Counted from the first letter of the stretch, positions 1 through 8,923 are shown. The stretch is DNA of 64,000 bases from Streptomyces echinatus (GCF_014203595.1 NZ_JACHJK010000016.1:1-64000), one strand, 5' to 3'. A program made the numbers and translations. Notes: generated by a model from the sequence alone, not told the origin.

Positions 1-99
1 CCGCAGGACGATGACGTCGAACTGGCGCGGCGGCAGGCTGGACATCGCCTTGAACAAGCCGATGTCGCTGCGCAGCAGGGCGAGCTTCCTTCGGATCCC
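1..99 (-). pseudogene. Sigma-70-like region 4 fragment
   Basis: Read on the minus strand, this stretch encodes a piece resembling the start of sigma-70 region 4, with LPPRQFDVIVLR, a typical region 4 helix. An in-frame stop lies immediately upstream at 100-102 and no convincing start or ribosome binding site is seen. The reading continues off the left edge. It is most likely a truncated sigma-like gene or a short HTH protein with a non-standard start. Truncation fits the other broken genes in the first 5 kb. Confidence 0.45.
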
Positions 100-107
100 T
101 CAGGGGC

Positions 108-536
108 TTGCGATATGACGACCCGGCGCAGGATCGCCCAGGCACCTACGTCTTCGACGAGGTCCGGATCGAGCCCGTACGGGTCAGTGACACCGCGGAC
201 CGCTGGGCGGTCACCGCGGGAGCGGTGCTCGACCTGCGGTTCACCGCCGGCGGGCGCAGCCTCACCGGGCTGCTGCTGCGCACGGTCCCCGGTGCCCTGG
301 CATCCCGGCCCGGCTGGACGGCGGTGATGGACCCTGCGGCCCGGCTGCTGCTGCGGGTGCGCACCCGGGGCACGGCCGGTGGCGGCCGGTACGAGTGGTA
401 CGGGGCACGCGACCTGCACCGCATCGTCGCCGCCGGCGTCGTCCTGGAGGGGCGGGACCTCGGACCGCTCACCGCGGTATGGCCGCGGGTGCGGTTCGGC
501 TTCGACTCCGCGCCCCGAGCCTCGTACGCGTCATGA
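108..536 (+). CDS. Hypothetical protein, possibly a truncated remnant
   Basis: This is a 142-residue reading frame from a TTG codon with no clear ribosome binding site. The composition (many beta-prone segments, Trp/Tyr-containing motifs such as EWYGARDL) and G/C third positions look like real protein. The beginning abuts the sigma-like fragment on the other strand. I do not recognise the family. It could be the C-terminal part of a larger gene cut by rearrangement at about position 100. No function is proposed. Confidence 0.35.
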   Translation: MRYDDPAQDRPGTYVFDEVRIEPVRVSDTADRWAVTAGAVLDLRFTAGGRSLTGLLLRTVPGALASRPGWTAVMDPAARLLLRVRTRGTAGGGRYEWYGARDLHRIVAAGVVLEGRDLGPLTAVWPRVRFGFDSAPRASYAS

Positions 537-755
537 CGACGGTGCGCACACCCCCGGTGAACCCGACACAGGAAGGGCGGTCTCCTGCCGCCCACCGGCG
601 AGGGCCCGGTGTGCCGCCTGACAGCGGCCTTGCAGCCCGGCCTCGCCGTGCGGCCCGTCCGGGCCGGCGGGCGCGCCCGCCCGCCGGCAGTGGCCGTCCG
701 CCGGCCCCTGCCGCCTGCCGGCCGTACTCGGCCTGCTGCCTACCGAACGGGCGGG

Positions 756-960
756 CTGAGCGGTCAGCGTCCAGGTGTACAGGCCATTGGGAAGCAGTCC
801 GCCGGTCGCGTCACGACCGTCCCACTCCGCCGCGATGGAGTACTCGGCCGGTCCGCCGCTGCGCGTGACCACAGCCTGCCCGTCGCCTTGTGCCGTATCT
901 CCAGCTTCCAGGAGGCGGCCGGCTCCGACGGTGAAGCGTGGCAACGAAGTTGGGGGGTCC
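756..960 (-). pseudogene. FlgD-type Ig-like domain remnant (frameshifted)
   Basis: Minus-strand translation shows the end of a FlgD immunoglobulin-like domain: a WKLEIRHKATG strand, then EYSIAAEWDGRDATG and LLPNGLYTWTLTAQPA. This motif set is common at the C-terminus of large secreted propeller or adhesin-like proteins of Streptomyces. The first strand lies in a different frame from the rest, so a one-base shift falls between about 876 and 891. No start or N-terminal domains are present: the divergent NlpC gene begins at 999. The reading frame runs on to about 531 without further recognisable domain. This is a gene relic. Confidence 0.6.
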
Positions 961-998
961 CGTGAGGCGTCGGTGGGTGGCAATAGAACATCAGACGC

Positions 999-2753
999 AT
1001 GTCTTACACATCCCGACGAAGACTCCTCACCGCCTTCGCGGCCTCTGCCGCCGCTGCCCCGCTCACCGGCCTGGCCGCCACCCCGGCGCGCGCCTCCACA
1101 GCGGCAGACGTCCCGGCCTTCCCGGGGCCGGGAGGCCTGTCCTCGGCCCATTCGTGGGTGACCATGGCGCCGCTGGGCGTCTCGTACTTCACCCCGGTGA
1201 CCCTCAGCACCCCACTCACCACCACTGTGCTCTCCGGCACCCCAGCCCGCACCGAGGTCACCTCCGGCGGCAAACGCGTCGCGCTGCTGACGCACGGCGC
1301 GCGTACCGTCGTACTGCCCGGCCCGCAGCGGACGTTCGCGGAGAACAAGCGGCCCTTCGTGGACGACTTCCAGCGGACACTGCCCGACCTCGCGCTGGAC
1401 GCGGAGGACCGGGTGCACTGGGGCACCTCGCCGGGCGGTGGCAGGTGGGTCACGTCCGAAACCTTCAAGACCGATTTCTCCGTGGTGCCGGGCACCGGAA
1501 TCATCGACCTCACGACCGCCGGGTACAGCCGATACGCCAGCCTGCTCGATGACGAGATCACCGATGTCGACGTGCGCTGCACGGCCAGGTCTGACAAGGT
1601 CCCGATGGGTCAGGCCTGTTCGTTCGCGCTGACCTTCGGATACGTCAGCACCCAGAACCACTACCGGGCGCGGCTGTCCTTCCTCACCTCCCGGGCGGTC
1701 GAGATGCGGTTGGAGAAGGAGACCAACAACGACGTAACCTCACTGGATACGGCGGTCACGCTGGCCACGGGTGTGCCGGCGGGGACCGACTGGACGATCA
1801 GGGTGCGGCGGGAGGGCGCCCGTATCCAGGCGAAGGCCTGGCAGTCCGCGTCGGCGGAACCGTCTTCGTGGGCCTTCGACGTCACCGACTCCACGCCCAC
1901 CTTGGCCAAGGGCCGGGTGGGCCTGCGCGCCTTGGCCAACGAGGGCTGCACCAACCTGCCGGTCCGACTGTCCGTGAGCCGTTTCGAGGTGAGCGCCGCG
2001 AACTGGGCGGACCTGCCGACCGTTACCCATAACGACTGGGTGCGCCTCCTGCCCCAGCCGTACGACGGCACCTGGACGGCCGAGTTGGAGCAGACGATCC
2101 GCGGCTGGGCCGGATCCACCGACCCGGACGTCCTCGCGTACGCTGCGATGTTCCTCGGGGGTGTTCCGCCGGTCACGGCTGGCGCCGGACCGGCCCAGGG
2201 CAAGCAAGTGCTGGGTGAGGCCGGGTACGGCTATCTCGATGCGCAGGGCTACCGGCTCGAGGGCGCCGATTTCCACGAGTACATGAAGGTGGGCTGGACC
2301 TTTCCGGACGGTACGCACAAGGGGCCGTCCAGCAAGCAGGTCGGCAACCTCGACTGCTCGGGCTACACACGCATGGTCTACGGCTACCACCTGGGCGTTC
2401 CCCTGGCTGCCGATGAGGACACCTCGGGCACCCGGATCCCGCGCAGGTCGCGGCACCTCGCCGACTACGCGCCGGGCGTGGTCGTCGACCGCGCCACCGG
2501 CACCACCCCTCCCGCCGCGGCCCTGCTCCAGCCCGGCGACCTGGTGCTGTTCAACGCCGACTCCAGTGACGACGGGGTCAGCCCGACCGTCGACCACGTC
2601 GGCATCTACCTGGGTCTCGACGACGGCAAGCGCCGCTTCTTCTCCAGCCGCAAGACGGTCAACGGGCCCACCATGTCCGACCTCGGCGGCGCGTCCCTGC
2701 TCGACGGGCCGGGGACGTACGCCAAGACACTGCACACCGTGCGCCGTATCTGA
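999..2753 (+). CDS. Tat-exported NlpC/P60-fold protein with LamG-like domain
   Basis: This is a 584-residue protein. The N-terminus has a twin-arginine signal (SRRRLLTAFA, then a hydrophobic stretch and an Ala-x-Ala cleavage region near residue 32). Residues about 125-335 form a beta-rich segment starting DDFQRTL, resembling a laminin-G/concanavalin-like jelly roll. The C-terminal part (about 395-584) is NlpC/P60-like, with a candidate nucleophile Cys in DCSGYTRMVYG (about residue 451) and His in DHVGIYLG (about 533). By family it probably cleaves peptide bonds in cell-wall material outside the membrane; the jelly roll may bind carbohydrate. The ATG follows a weak ribosome binding site. Both flanks are gene relics, so it may have arrived as an isolated gene. 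Confidence 0.75.
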   Translation: MSYTSRRRLLTAFAASAAAAPLTGLAATPARASTAADVPAFPGPGGLSSAHSWVTMAPLGVSYFTPVTLSTPLTTTVLSGTPARTEVTSGGKRVALLTHGARTVVLPGPQRTFAENKRPFVDDFQRTLPDLALDAEDRVHWGTSPGGGRWVTSETFKTDFSVVPGTGIIDLTTAGYSRYASLLDDEITDVDVRCTARSDKVPMGQACSFALTFGYVSTQNHYRARLSFLTSRAVEMRLEKETNNDVTSLDTAVTLATGVPAGTDWTIRVRREGARIQAKAWQSASAEPSSWAFDVTDSTPTLAKGRVGLRALANEGCTNLPVRLSVSRFEVSAANWADLPTVTHNDWVRLLPQPYDGTWTAELEQTIRGWAGSTDPDVLAYAAMFLGGVPPVTAGAGPAQGKQVLGEAGYGYLDAQGYRLEGADFHEYMKVGWTFPDGTHKGPSSKQVGNLDCSGYTRMVYGYHLGVPLAADEDTSGTRIPRRSRHLADYAPGVVVDRATGTTPPAAALLQPGDLVLFNADSSDDGVSPTVDHVGIYLGLDDGKRRFFSSRKTVNGPTMSDLGGASLLDGPGTYAKTLHTVRRI

Positions 2754-2795
2754 GCCGGGTCAGGGGCCACTCGGCCGGATCGAGCCGGTCGCGGC

Positions 2796-3258
2796 GAGAA
2801 GCTCGGGCCCGTCAGCGGGCACACGCTGCGCTGCCTGTCCTGCGGCCACTTCGCGGTGCTCGTCGCCCCGGGAAACGGCGGTGTGCGGCCGGTCGCATGC
2901 CTGCTGTGCGGCAAGGCGTACGACGACGTAGCGGATGTGGTGGACGCCTACGGCGTGGGCAGCTTTTTGCGAAGCGATCACCGAAGGCGGCGAGCCGCCC
3001 GCCTACGAGTGCGCGGAGTGCTCCACGGGGCAGGCAAGCGTCGTGCCGACCCAGACGGCCGACGATCCGGACGGGGAGGTCCTGCTGTGCCTGACGGGCG
3101 GGCACCCACTCGACTTCGCTCTGCCCGACATGTGCAGTTGGATATTCGGTGGGCGAAGTTCTGACAGGTGTGAGCACCTGACCCGGCAGGTCGCTGTGCA
3201 AGCCGAACAGCGCGCGGGGAAAACCGCTGGTCGGCGCCTGCCCGCGATGTTGGAATGA
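2796..3258 (+). pseudogene. Zinc-ribbon protein gene with one-base frameshift
   Basis: Two consecutive frames together encode one plausible small protein. The first has LRCLSCGHFAVLVAPG and ACLLCGKAYDDVADVVDAYG, the second FCEAITEGGEPPAYECAECS, so four Cys pairs suggest two zinc ribbons. Removing one T from the T5 run at 2964-2968 joins the frames exactly (Ser-Phe-Cys-Glu-Ala-Ile-Thr). No good start codon or ribosome binding site is visible, so the 5' end is probably lost as well. It may be a real pseudogene or a homopolymer error in the assembly. Function is unknown. Confidence 0.55.
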
Positions 3259-3261
3259 GGC

Positions 3262-4269
3262 ATGCGAGTCGATGCTTCGACGGTCGTGGACCGGGGCCGT
3301 TACGCGGACGTGGTGACTCCGTGGGAACAGGAGTCGTGGCGTGCGGCGGCCCTCGACTGGGTGGCCGCCCGGCTCGCCGCGCACGGCCTGAGCGCGGACG
3401 GTGCCCCGCAGGTGCGGCTGCGGCCGTGGTCGGTGCTGGTCCGGGTGCCCGTCGCGGGCCGGCCGGCCGTCTGGTTCAAGGCGAATCCGCCGGCCAGTTC
3501 CTTCGAGGGGCCGCTGACCGCCGCCCTGGCCCGCTGGGTGCCGGAGCATGTGCTGCACCCGCTGGCCGTCGACGCCGCGCGCGGCTGGACGCTGTTCCCC
3601 GACGGAGGCGACCTGTTCCGGACCGTGCTCGGCCGGGAACCGGTCGAGCCGCGGGAATGGGAGGCCCTGCTGCACCAGTACGCGAGCATGCAGTGCGAAC
3701 TGGTCGCGCGCGGGGACGAGATCGAGCGGCTGGGTGTGCCCGCCGCCCGCACCCGGGACCTGCCCGCGGTGTTCGACGAACTGCTCGCAGGGAACACCGC
3801 GCTCGGCCCGGACGGGCGCGCCCGGCTGGAGGGGCTGCGGCCCCGGCTCGCCGAGTGGTGTGCCGAACTGGCCTCCCCAGGCGTCCCGGACACCCTCGAC
3901 CACGCCGACCTGCACGACGGCCAGCTGTTCCGGCGGGCGGCGGGCCGGTTCACCTTCTTCGACTGGGGCGACGCGGCCGTCTCCCACCCGTTCAGCAGCC
4001 TGCGGGTCACGGTGGAACGGGCCTGCGAGCGCTACGGACCGGGGGTGCTCCCCCGCCTGCTCGACGCCTATCTGGAGCCCTGGACCGGCAACGGCCGTAC
4101 GGCGGCGGAGCTGCGCCGCGCGGCGGAGCCGGCCTGGCGGCTGAGCGTCCTGAGCCGGGCCGCCGCCTGGGGCCGGATGTTCCCCGGCGCCGGCGCCGAG
4201 CCGGGCGCGGCGCAGACGGCCCGGTGGCTGCTGGAACTCCTGGCCGAGCCGCCGTTCCGGGCCGGCTGA
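3262..4269 (+). CDS. APH-like phosphotransferase family protein
   Basis: This is a 335-residue protein of the aminoglycoside phosphotransferase/choline-kinase-like fold. The catalytic loop is visible as LDHADLHDGQLF (about residue 213), close to the HxDxxxxN pattern, and the metal-binding Asp lies in FFDWGD (about 233). The N-lobe contains a VWFKANPP strand suitable for the ATP-binding lysine. No signal peptide or membrane segment is seen. The substrate cannot be told from sequence; members phosphorylate antibiotics, sugars, amino alcohols or unknown metabolites. It stands alone between a relic upstream and a small Cys-rich gene on the other strand. ATG at 3262 is preferred over the overlapping GTG options because conserved sequence begins there. 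Confidence 0.7.
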   Translation: MRVDASTVVDRGRYADVVTPWEQESWRAAALDWVAARLAAHGLSADGAPQVRLRPWSVLVRVPVAGRPAVWFKANPPASSFEGPLTAALARWVPEHVLHPLAVDAARGWTLFPDGGDLFRTVLGREPVEPREWEALLHQYASMQCELVARGDEIERLGVPAARTRDLPAVFDELLAGNTALGPDGRARLEGLRPRLAEWCAELASPGVPDTLDHADLHDGQLFRRAAGRFTFFDWGDAAVSHPFSSLRVTVERACERYGPGVLPRLLDAYLEPWTGNGRTAAELRRAAEPAWRLSVLSRAAAWGRMFPGAGAEPGAAQTARWLLELLAEPPFRAG

Positions 4270-4353
4270 GCGCGCCATCGCGCCCATGGCCTCAAGCGGG
4301 ACAGGCCGCCGGGTTCCCCCTCCCCGCCACGGGCGGGCGGCGTGCCGCCGCGG

Positions 4354-4534
4354 TCAGGCCGTCGGGGCGTTCGCCCCGGTGGCGCGCATCCGGTCCCTGC
4401 GGGCGAGGTTGTAGATCCGCAGGAGATGCTTCGCCACCGCACAGGGCGCCGCGTCGGCGTGGCACTGGCGGCACGTCTGCATGTGCTGCTCGTAGGTGAA
4501 GCGCGCGTTCTCGAACGCGTCGATGACAGAAGAC
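4354..4534 (-). CDS. Small Cys-rich conserved-type protein (60 aa)
   Basis: This is a 60-residue protein starting at ATG 4534, with a good ribosome binding site (GGAGAA) five bases upstream. The sequence has a compact Cys/His cluster, HMQTCRQCHADAAPC, then a basic helix (HLLRIYNLARRDRMR). The CxxCH...C spacing could bind zinc or another metal, or act as a redox thiol group. It is far smaller than the 315-residue frame in which it sits, and the upstream part of that frame is antisense to the amidohydrolase relic. The family is not recognised. Good start signals and normal codon use support a real gene. Confidence 0.6.
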
Positions 4535-4695
4535 ATGGACTTCTCCGGGCCGGGCGCGTCCTGGGACCGCGCCGAGTTGACTGACTGGTACACCCGGAAC
4601 AAGGTGATCATGTTACTGGCGGTACTGGGAAACTCGTACTGTGACGCCGTCGACCCGGGAGCCGGCCCCGCGCGCCGAGACCCCCGGCGGCTCCG

Positions 4696-5441
4696 GTGCG
4701 CGTGGACGGCACCGTGGAGGGCGGTACGGCGTGGCTGGAGCATCCCGACTGCCACGGCCAGGGCACGGACGCGTTCTGGCCCGACCCGCACGCCTACGCC
4801 GCGGCCGTGCGCACCCTGCACGCGGCCGGCGTCCGCACCGCCACGCACGCCATCGGGGACGCCGCCGTCCGGCACGTCCTGGACACCGTGGCCTCCCTGG
4901 GTCCGGGCGCGCACGGCGCGCACCGGATCGAGCACATCGAGACGGCGCCCGGCGAACTCCTCCCATGCTTCGACGAGTTGGGGGTCGCAGCCTCGATGCA
5001 GCCGCCGCACACCGGCTACACCCGCGACGACGGCACCGACGAGTGGTCGCGCCGGCTGGGCGAAGACCGGGCCGCCCGCGCCTGGCGGCTGCGGGATCTC
5101 CGGGAGGCCGGGGCCACGGTGACCCTCGGCTCGGACTGGCCCATCGCGCACTACGACGTGCGGGCCGTACTGGCGACGGCCCGCAGGCCCAGGGGCGCCG
5201 CCGCGCACCGGCCGGGGCTCACGCCGTTGCAGGCGCTGGAGGGCTGCACCAGTCATGCGGCGGCCGCCGCCGGGAGACCGCCGTGGCCGGCCGGATCGCA
5301 CCCGGCCGGCGTGCCGACCTGACCGTGCTGTCCGTGGATCCGGTGCACGCGTCCACCGACGAACTCACCGATGCGCCGGTGGTGTTGACGGTGACGGGCG
5401 GACACGTCACGCACCGGGGGCCGTCGAATCCGGGACGGTAG
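4696..5441 (+). pseudogene. Amidohydrolase (YtcJ-like) gene, N-terminally truncated and frameshifted
   Basis: The frame from 4696 encodes the C-terminal half of an amidohydrolase family 3 enzyme, with metal-site motifs THAIGDAAV, HRIEHIE and GSDWPIAHYD. The N-terminal part with the HxH metal ligands is missing. Near the end the sense switches frame: AAAAAG continues properly as ETAVAGRIAPGRRADLTVLS only if one G is restored in the run at 5272-5274. The second frame then ends at 5441 with a typical small beta-barrel tail. With half the metal site absent, the gene is dead. Confidence 0.75.
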
Positions 5442-5526
5442 GATGGTCACACGGCATCGCGTGCCGGTCACCGACCGGGTGAGGCATGGAGGTGCCCGTG
5501 AGATTGCCCTCGGAGGCATTCCACTC

Positions 5527-5928
5527 ATGTCAGTCGAGCTGAACCACACCATCGTCCACGCCCGGGACAACCGGGAGTCCGCCGCGTTCCTGGCGGACAT
5601 CCTGGGGCTGGAGGTCGGCCCCGAGTGGGGCCCGTTCGTCCCCGTCGCCACGAGCAACGGGGTGACCCTGGACTTCGCCACGATCCCGGCGGAGTCGATC
5701 GTCATGCAGCACTACGCCTTCCTCGTCTCCGACGAGGAGTTCGACGCTTCCTTCGCCCGCATCCGGCAGGCCGGGATCACCTACTACGCCGATCCGCACG
5801 GGAAGCAGCCGGGCGAGATCAACCACCATCACGGCGGCCGCGGCCTGTACTTCATGGATCCGGCCGGACACGGCATGGAGATCATCACCCGGCCCTACGG
5901 CAGCCACGAGCAGCCGGCGGAGTCCTGA
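5527..5928 (+). CDS. VOC (glyoxalase/dioxygenase-fold) family protein
   Basis: This is a 133-residue protein. The start is ATG 5527, preceded by GGAGG at a good distance; the upstream GTG in the same frame lacks such a site. The fold is shown by the opening strand ELNHTIVHARD, the mid-chain MQHYAFLVSDEEFD and the closing FMDPAGHGMEIITRPYG, where His and Glu are candidate metal ligands. Single-module VOC proteins dimerise to make two sites. Activities in the family include glyoxalase, dioxygenase and antibiotic sequestration, and the sequence does not choose among them. Neighbours do not suggest a pathway. Confidence 0.75.
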   Translation: MSVELNHTIVHARDNRESAAFLADILGLEVGPEWGPFVPVATSNGVTLDFATIPAESIVMQHYAFLVSDEEFDASFARIRQAGITYYADPHGKQPGEINHHHGGRGLYFMDPAGHGMEIITRPYGSHEQPAES

Positions 5929-6004
5929 GACAGGGGCGGGCCGGCGGCCACTCCCGGCCCCCGGCCCGCCCCGGCGGCCGCGCCCGTCCGCGACCGGGCA
6001 CACT

Positions 6005-6733
6005 GTGCGGGTGAACGACTTCCCCCTGGTCGACCAGGAACCCGCCCCGGAGTGGTACGGCCGCCTGCACGTGCAGACCGGCGACCTCTCCCCCGCCGGC
6101 CGGCTCACCGGGCTTGGGCAGGGCGCGTTCGGCACGGTCGCGGCCATCGCCGCGCCGGGGTTCCCCGCCTACGCACGCGTCCTGCACCCCGCCGCGCTCG
6201 ACGAGCGGCCGGTACGCTGGTCGACGGTGGCCGCCGCGCACGGAACGCGGGTGACGCCGGTCGTGCGCTGGCACGAGGTCATCGGAACGGACCGGGACTT
6301 CGTCAACCGCTCCGACCAAGGCCTGCCCGGCGTGTGGGACGAGCATCCGGAGGAAGGGCCGACCCCGCCGGACGTCGCGCGGGCGCTGCTGCCCGTCCTG
6401 GCCCGGCACACCGGGACGCCCGACCGGTGCTGGTTCGGGCTCTGGTGCGGGTACGGCCGCTGGGACTTCGGCCGGTTCCCCACCTTCGAGACCCCGGGAC
6501 GGGACGAGGTCCTGCTGGCCGGCCGGCTGCGGGACGCGGTCTCGCCGGTGTCCCTGGACGACTTCGCCCAACTGCCCGACCTGTGGTGGCCGCAGGACCT
6601 CGCCTGGTGTCTGGGCGGGGACGTGGACCTGGTCAGCACCTACGTCGGCGGTTCACCGGAGCTGATCGCCGACCTCCTGTCCGCGCCGGACCTGGAGGCA
6701 CATCCCGTCACCCCGGACGACCACGTCGGCTGA
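6005..6733 (+). CDS. Conserved-type hypothetical protein (242 aa)
   Basis: This is a 242-residue soluble protein starting at GTG 6005 without a strong ribosome binding site. Tryptophan-rich motifs stand out (EWYGRLHVQTG, CWFGLWCGYGRWDF, LWWPQDLAWCLGGD), and the LGQGAFGTVAAIAAPG segment resembles a glycine loop but without kinase motifs after it. It has no signal peptide or membrane segment. I know the type as a recurrent unannotated actinobacterial protein and cannot assign a function. It is the last intact gene before the IS630-type element, whose left end lies about 105 bp downstream. Confidence 0.6.
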   Translation: MRVNDFPLVDQEPAPEWYGRLHVQTGDLSPAGRLTGLGQGAFGTVAAIAAPGFPAYARVLHPAALDERPVRWSTVAAAHGTRVTPVVRWHEVIGTDRDFVNRSDQGLPGVWDEHPEEGPTPPDVARALLPVLARHTGTPDRCWFGLWCGYGRWDFGRFPTFETPGRDEVLLAGRLRDAVSPVSLDDFAQLPDLWWPQDLAWCLGGDVDLVSTYVGGSPELIADLLSAPDLEAHPVTPDDHVG

Positions 6734-6838
6734 ACCACGGCTACGGCCCGGCGGGAGCCGTCGGTGCCGCTGCGCAGGCCGCTGCCGGAGTATCCGGTCC
6801 GGTCCGAGTCCGGTCGAGGGGCTGCTCGCCCGGGGGCT

Positions 6839-6865
6839 AGTGCTGTGACCGGCAACGTTCACCGG
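6839..6865 (+). repeat. Left terminal inverted repeat of the IS630-type element
   Basis: This begins AGTGCTGTGACC next to a TA dinucleotide and ends GTTCACCGG. It pairs with 8924-8950 in inverted orientation. Differences are concentrated in the middle of the repeat, with both ends conserved. Confidence 0.65.
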
Positions 6866-6914
6866 TTCTGCCATGGATGAACGGAAGTTAGGCAGGGCGG
6901 AGTCGATGTCTGGG

Positions 6915-7697
6915 CTACTGCGCTGAGGGAGCGCGCTGTGCGGTCAGCACGGGCTGGTAGTACCCGCTGGAGGCCGGACTGTGCCAGGCGATTTTGGTGA
7001 AGCCGGCTTCAGTCACGAACTCTGTCAGCTGCGGGGGCGTCAGCGCCCAGTGGGTGGTCCGGCGGACTCGGACCTGCCAGGTGTTCTTTGCGGGGATGAG
7101 CTGGAAGTGCTCCAGGTCGTAGCGTTCGCCGTCTTCGTGCCAGTGCCACAGCTGGAAGGTGATCGCTTGGCCGTCGCGTGTTTGCGAGACCTGGGGAGGT
7201 GTCGACGTGGGTCTGGTCCGGCTCACCTCGTCGTAGGCCCGGACGGTGATCACCAGCAGTCCGTCGTCTCGGAGTACCCGTCTCATGCCGAGGAGTGCCG
7301 TCCGGAGATCTTCCCCGGAGAGTAGGTGCGTGAGCGAGTTGTCCGCGCAGAGGACGACGTCGAATGACGTCTCTCTGAAAGGAAGTCGGCGCATGTCAGC
7401 CGCAGCGGTCGGAAGCCGGCTGCCACGGGCCGCCGCCTCGGTGGCTGCGCGCGCGGCGGCGACGGGGCTCAGGTCGCTGCCGACGACCTGGTGCCCGGCC
7501 AGGGCCAGCCCGATGGCCTGGGTGCCGATCCCGCACGAGCAGTCCAGGACGGTGTGTGGTCCAGCGCCGAGGGATTGACAGACGAGCCCGCCCAATACCT
7601 CGGCCTGGTAGGCCATGCTTGCGTCCCAGTCCCGGAACATCAGGTGGTAGTCGTGGGCCAAATCGTCGTAGAAATCCCGCACGGAGGGCTCGGACAT
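6915..7697 (-). CDS. Class I SAM-dependent methyltransferase (element passenger)
   Basis: This is a 260-residue class I methyltransferase. Motif I is VLDCSCGIGTQAIGLA (a Gly-rich SAM loop, with Cys in place of the usual Gly at one position), followed by VVGSDLSP (acidic residue at the end of strand 2), then FDVVLCADNSLTHL and the post-motif LRDDGLLVIT. N-terminal FYDDLAHDYHLMF is typical of small-molecule methyltransferases. The substrate is unknown. ATG 7697 is chosen because the frame upstream is transposase sequence, so the longer open frame is an artificial join. The gene lies wholly between the element's inverted repeats. Its third-position G/C is lower than in neighbouring genes, which suggests foreign origin. 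Confidence 0.7.
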   Translation of the reverse strand: MSEPSVRDFYDDLAHDYHLMFRDWDASMAYQAEVLGGLVCQSLGAGPHTVLDCSCGIGTQAIGLALAGHQVVGSDLSPVAAARAATEAAARGSRLPTAAADMRRLPFRETSFDVVLCADNSLTHLLSGEDLRTALLGMRRVLRDDGLLVITVRAYDEVSRTRPTSTPPQVSQTRDGQAITFQLWHWHEDGERYDLEHFQLIPAKNTWQVRVRRTTHWALTPPQLTEFVTEAGFTKIAWHSPASSGYYQPVLTAQRAPSAQ

Positions 7698-8868
7698 GTA
7701 TCCCACCGTAGTGCGTGGTCGCCGGGGAGTGCGGGCAGTTTTAAGGCAGCGGCTGGCTGACTTCGGCCGCCCCAGCGGATGCCCTTCTCGCTGCGGATAC
7801 GGGAGCGTTCGCGGCGTTGGGCGGCCAGTACGGCGGGGTGGCGGGCGTTCGCGTTGCGCCAACGAAGGTAGGCGTGGAGGGCTCGGGTCTGCGCGGTGTG
7901 GTTGCGGTGGTTGGAGTCGGCGACGGTGAACTGCCGCAGCGGTCCGAAGTGGGCCTCGATCGGGTTGGTCCAGGACGCGTAGGTCGGGGTGAAGCACAGC
8001 TCGACCCGGTTCTTCTTTGCCCAGCGCCGGATGGTCTCGCCCTTGTGGGCGGACAGATTGTCCAAGATGACATAGATCGGGGCGCCGTCCGGGCGGGCCG
8101 CCCGGATCGACCTCAGCGCGGTCAGGGTGTTCGCGGCCCCTTTCTTGCGGCCGGTTGACGCCCCAGAGCGTGTCGTCGCCGACCGAGTAGCAACCGTGAA
8201 AGTAGCGCACCCCGTGAGTACGGTGATAGGTCGCGGGATGCCGCTCGGGCCGACCCTGTTCGGCCCAGCACGACCCGGCGGTGGGCCTGATGCCGAGCGG
8301 GCCGAACTCGTCGAACGCGAAAATGCGGTCCGGGAAGTGCTCCAGCACGTGCTCGATCCGGTCGAGCTTGGCGTCGCGCTCGGGGTCGGGGGATTCCTTC
8401 CAGGTCTTGGTGCGGCTGGAAGGTGATCCCGCGGCGGGCGAGCAGGCACCGTAACGCCTCGCGGCCGATCCGGATCACCCGGTCGTGTACGCGGCGCAGG
8501 TAGGGGGCGAGTTTGCGGATGGACCAGCGGGTGAAGGGCTGCCCGAGCTTGGTCGGTCGGGTGGTGGCCGTCTGGACGACGAAGTCCTCGTCGTCAGGAC
8601 TGAGAAGGCGGGGACGGCCTCCCGCCCACCGAGGGTCCAAGCAGACCAGACCGATCTCGTTGAACCGGTGGATCACGTCCCGGACCGTGTCCTCGTCGGC
8701 CTGCACCAACTTCGCGATCACCGGCACTCGGTTCCCGCCAGCCGAGGCCAGCAACATAACCGCGCGCCGGTAACGCACCGAACTGGTGCTGCCCCGGCGC
8801 ACGATGTGCTGCAGCTTCTGCCCCTCCTGGTCAGTCAACCTGCGCACTCGGACAGCCTCAGCCACCAC
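7640..8868 (-). pseudogene. IS630 family transposase, two frameshifts
   Basis: The protein is spread over three frames. The N-terminal HTH part (LTDQEGQKLQHIVRRG to about ALRCLLARRGITFQ) is in one frame. The middle part with the first catalytic Asp (IFAFDEFGPLG) follows after a +1 shift near 8415. The last part with the second Asp (VILDNLSAHKG) and the Glu (ASWTNPIEAHFG) follows another +1 shift near 8151. At both points one extra C precedes a CGC codon. All DDE residues are still encoded, so decay is recent or a shift is used. The terminal frame runs past the usual GIRWGGR end and overlaps the methyltransferase start. Confidence 0.75.
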
Positions 8869-8923
8869 ACCCCCGGCGGTCAGATCGGACGTCACCGCCC
8901 ATCCAACCGCTCGGATGCCCAAC

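Noticed and set aside
531..1661. 376-residue minus ORF across the NlpC gene start
   Set aside because: Only the stretch 756-960 has domain sense (FlgD Ig); the rest is antisense to the NlpC/P60 gene.
6915..8348. A 477-residue fusion of transposase and methyltransferase
   Set aside because: The N-terminal part joins transposase sequence out of its true frame; the methyltransferase has its own ATG at 7697.
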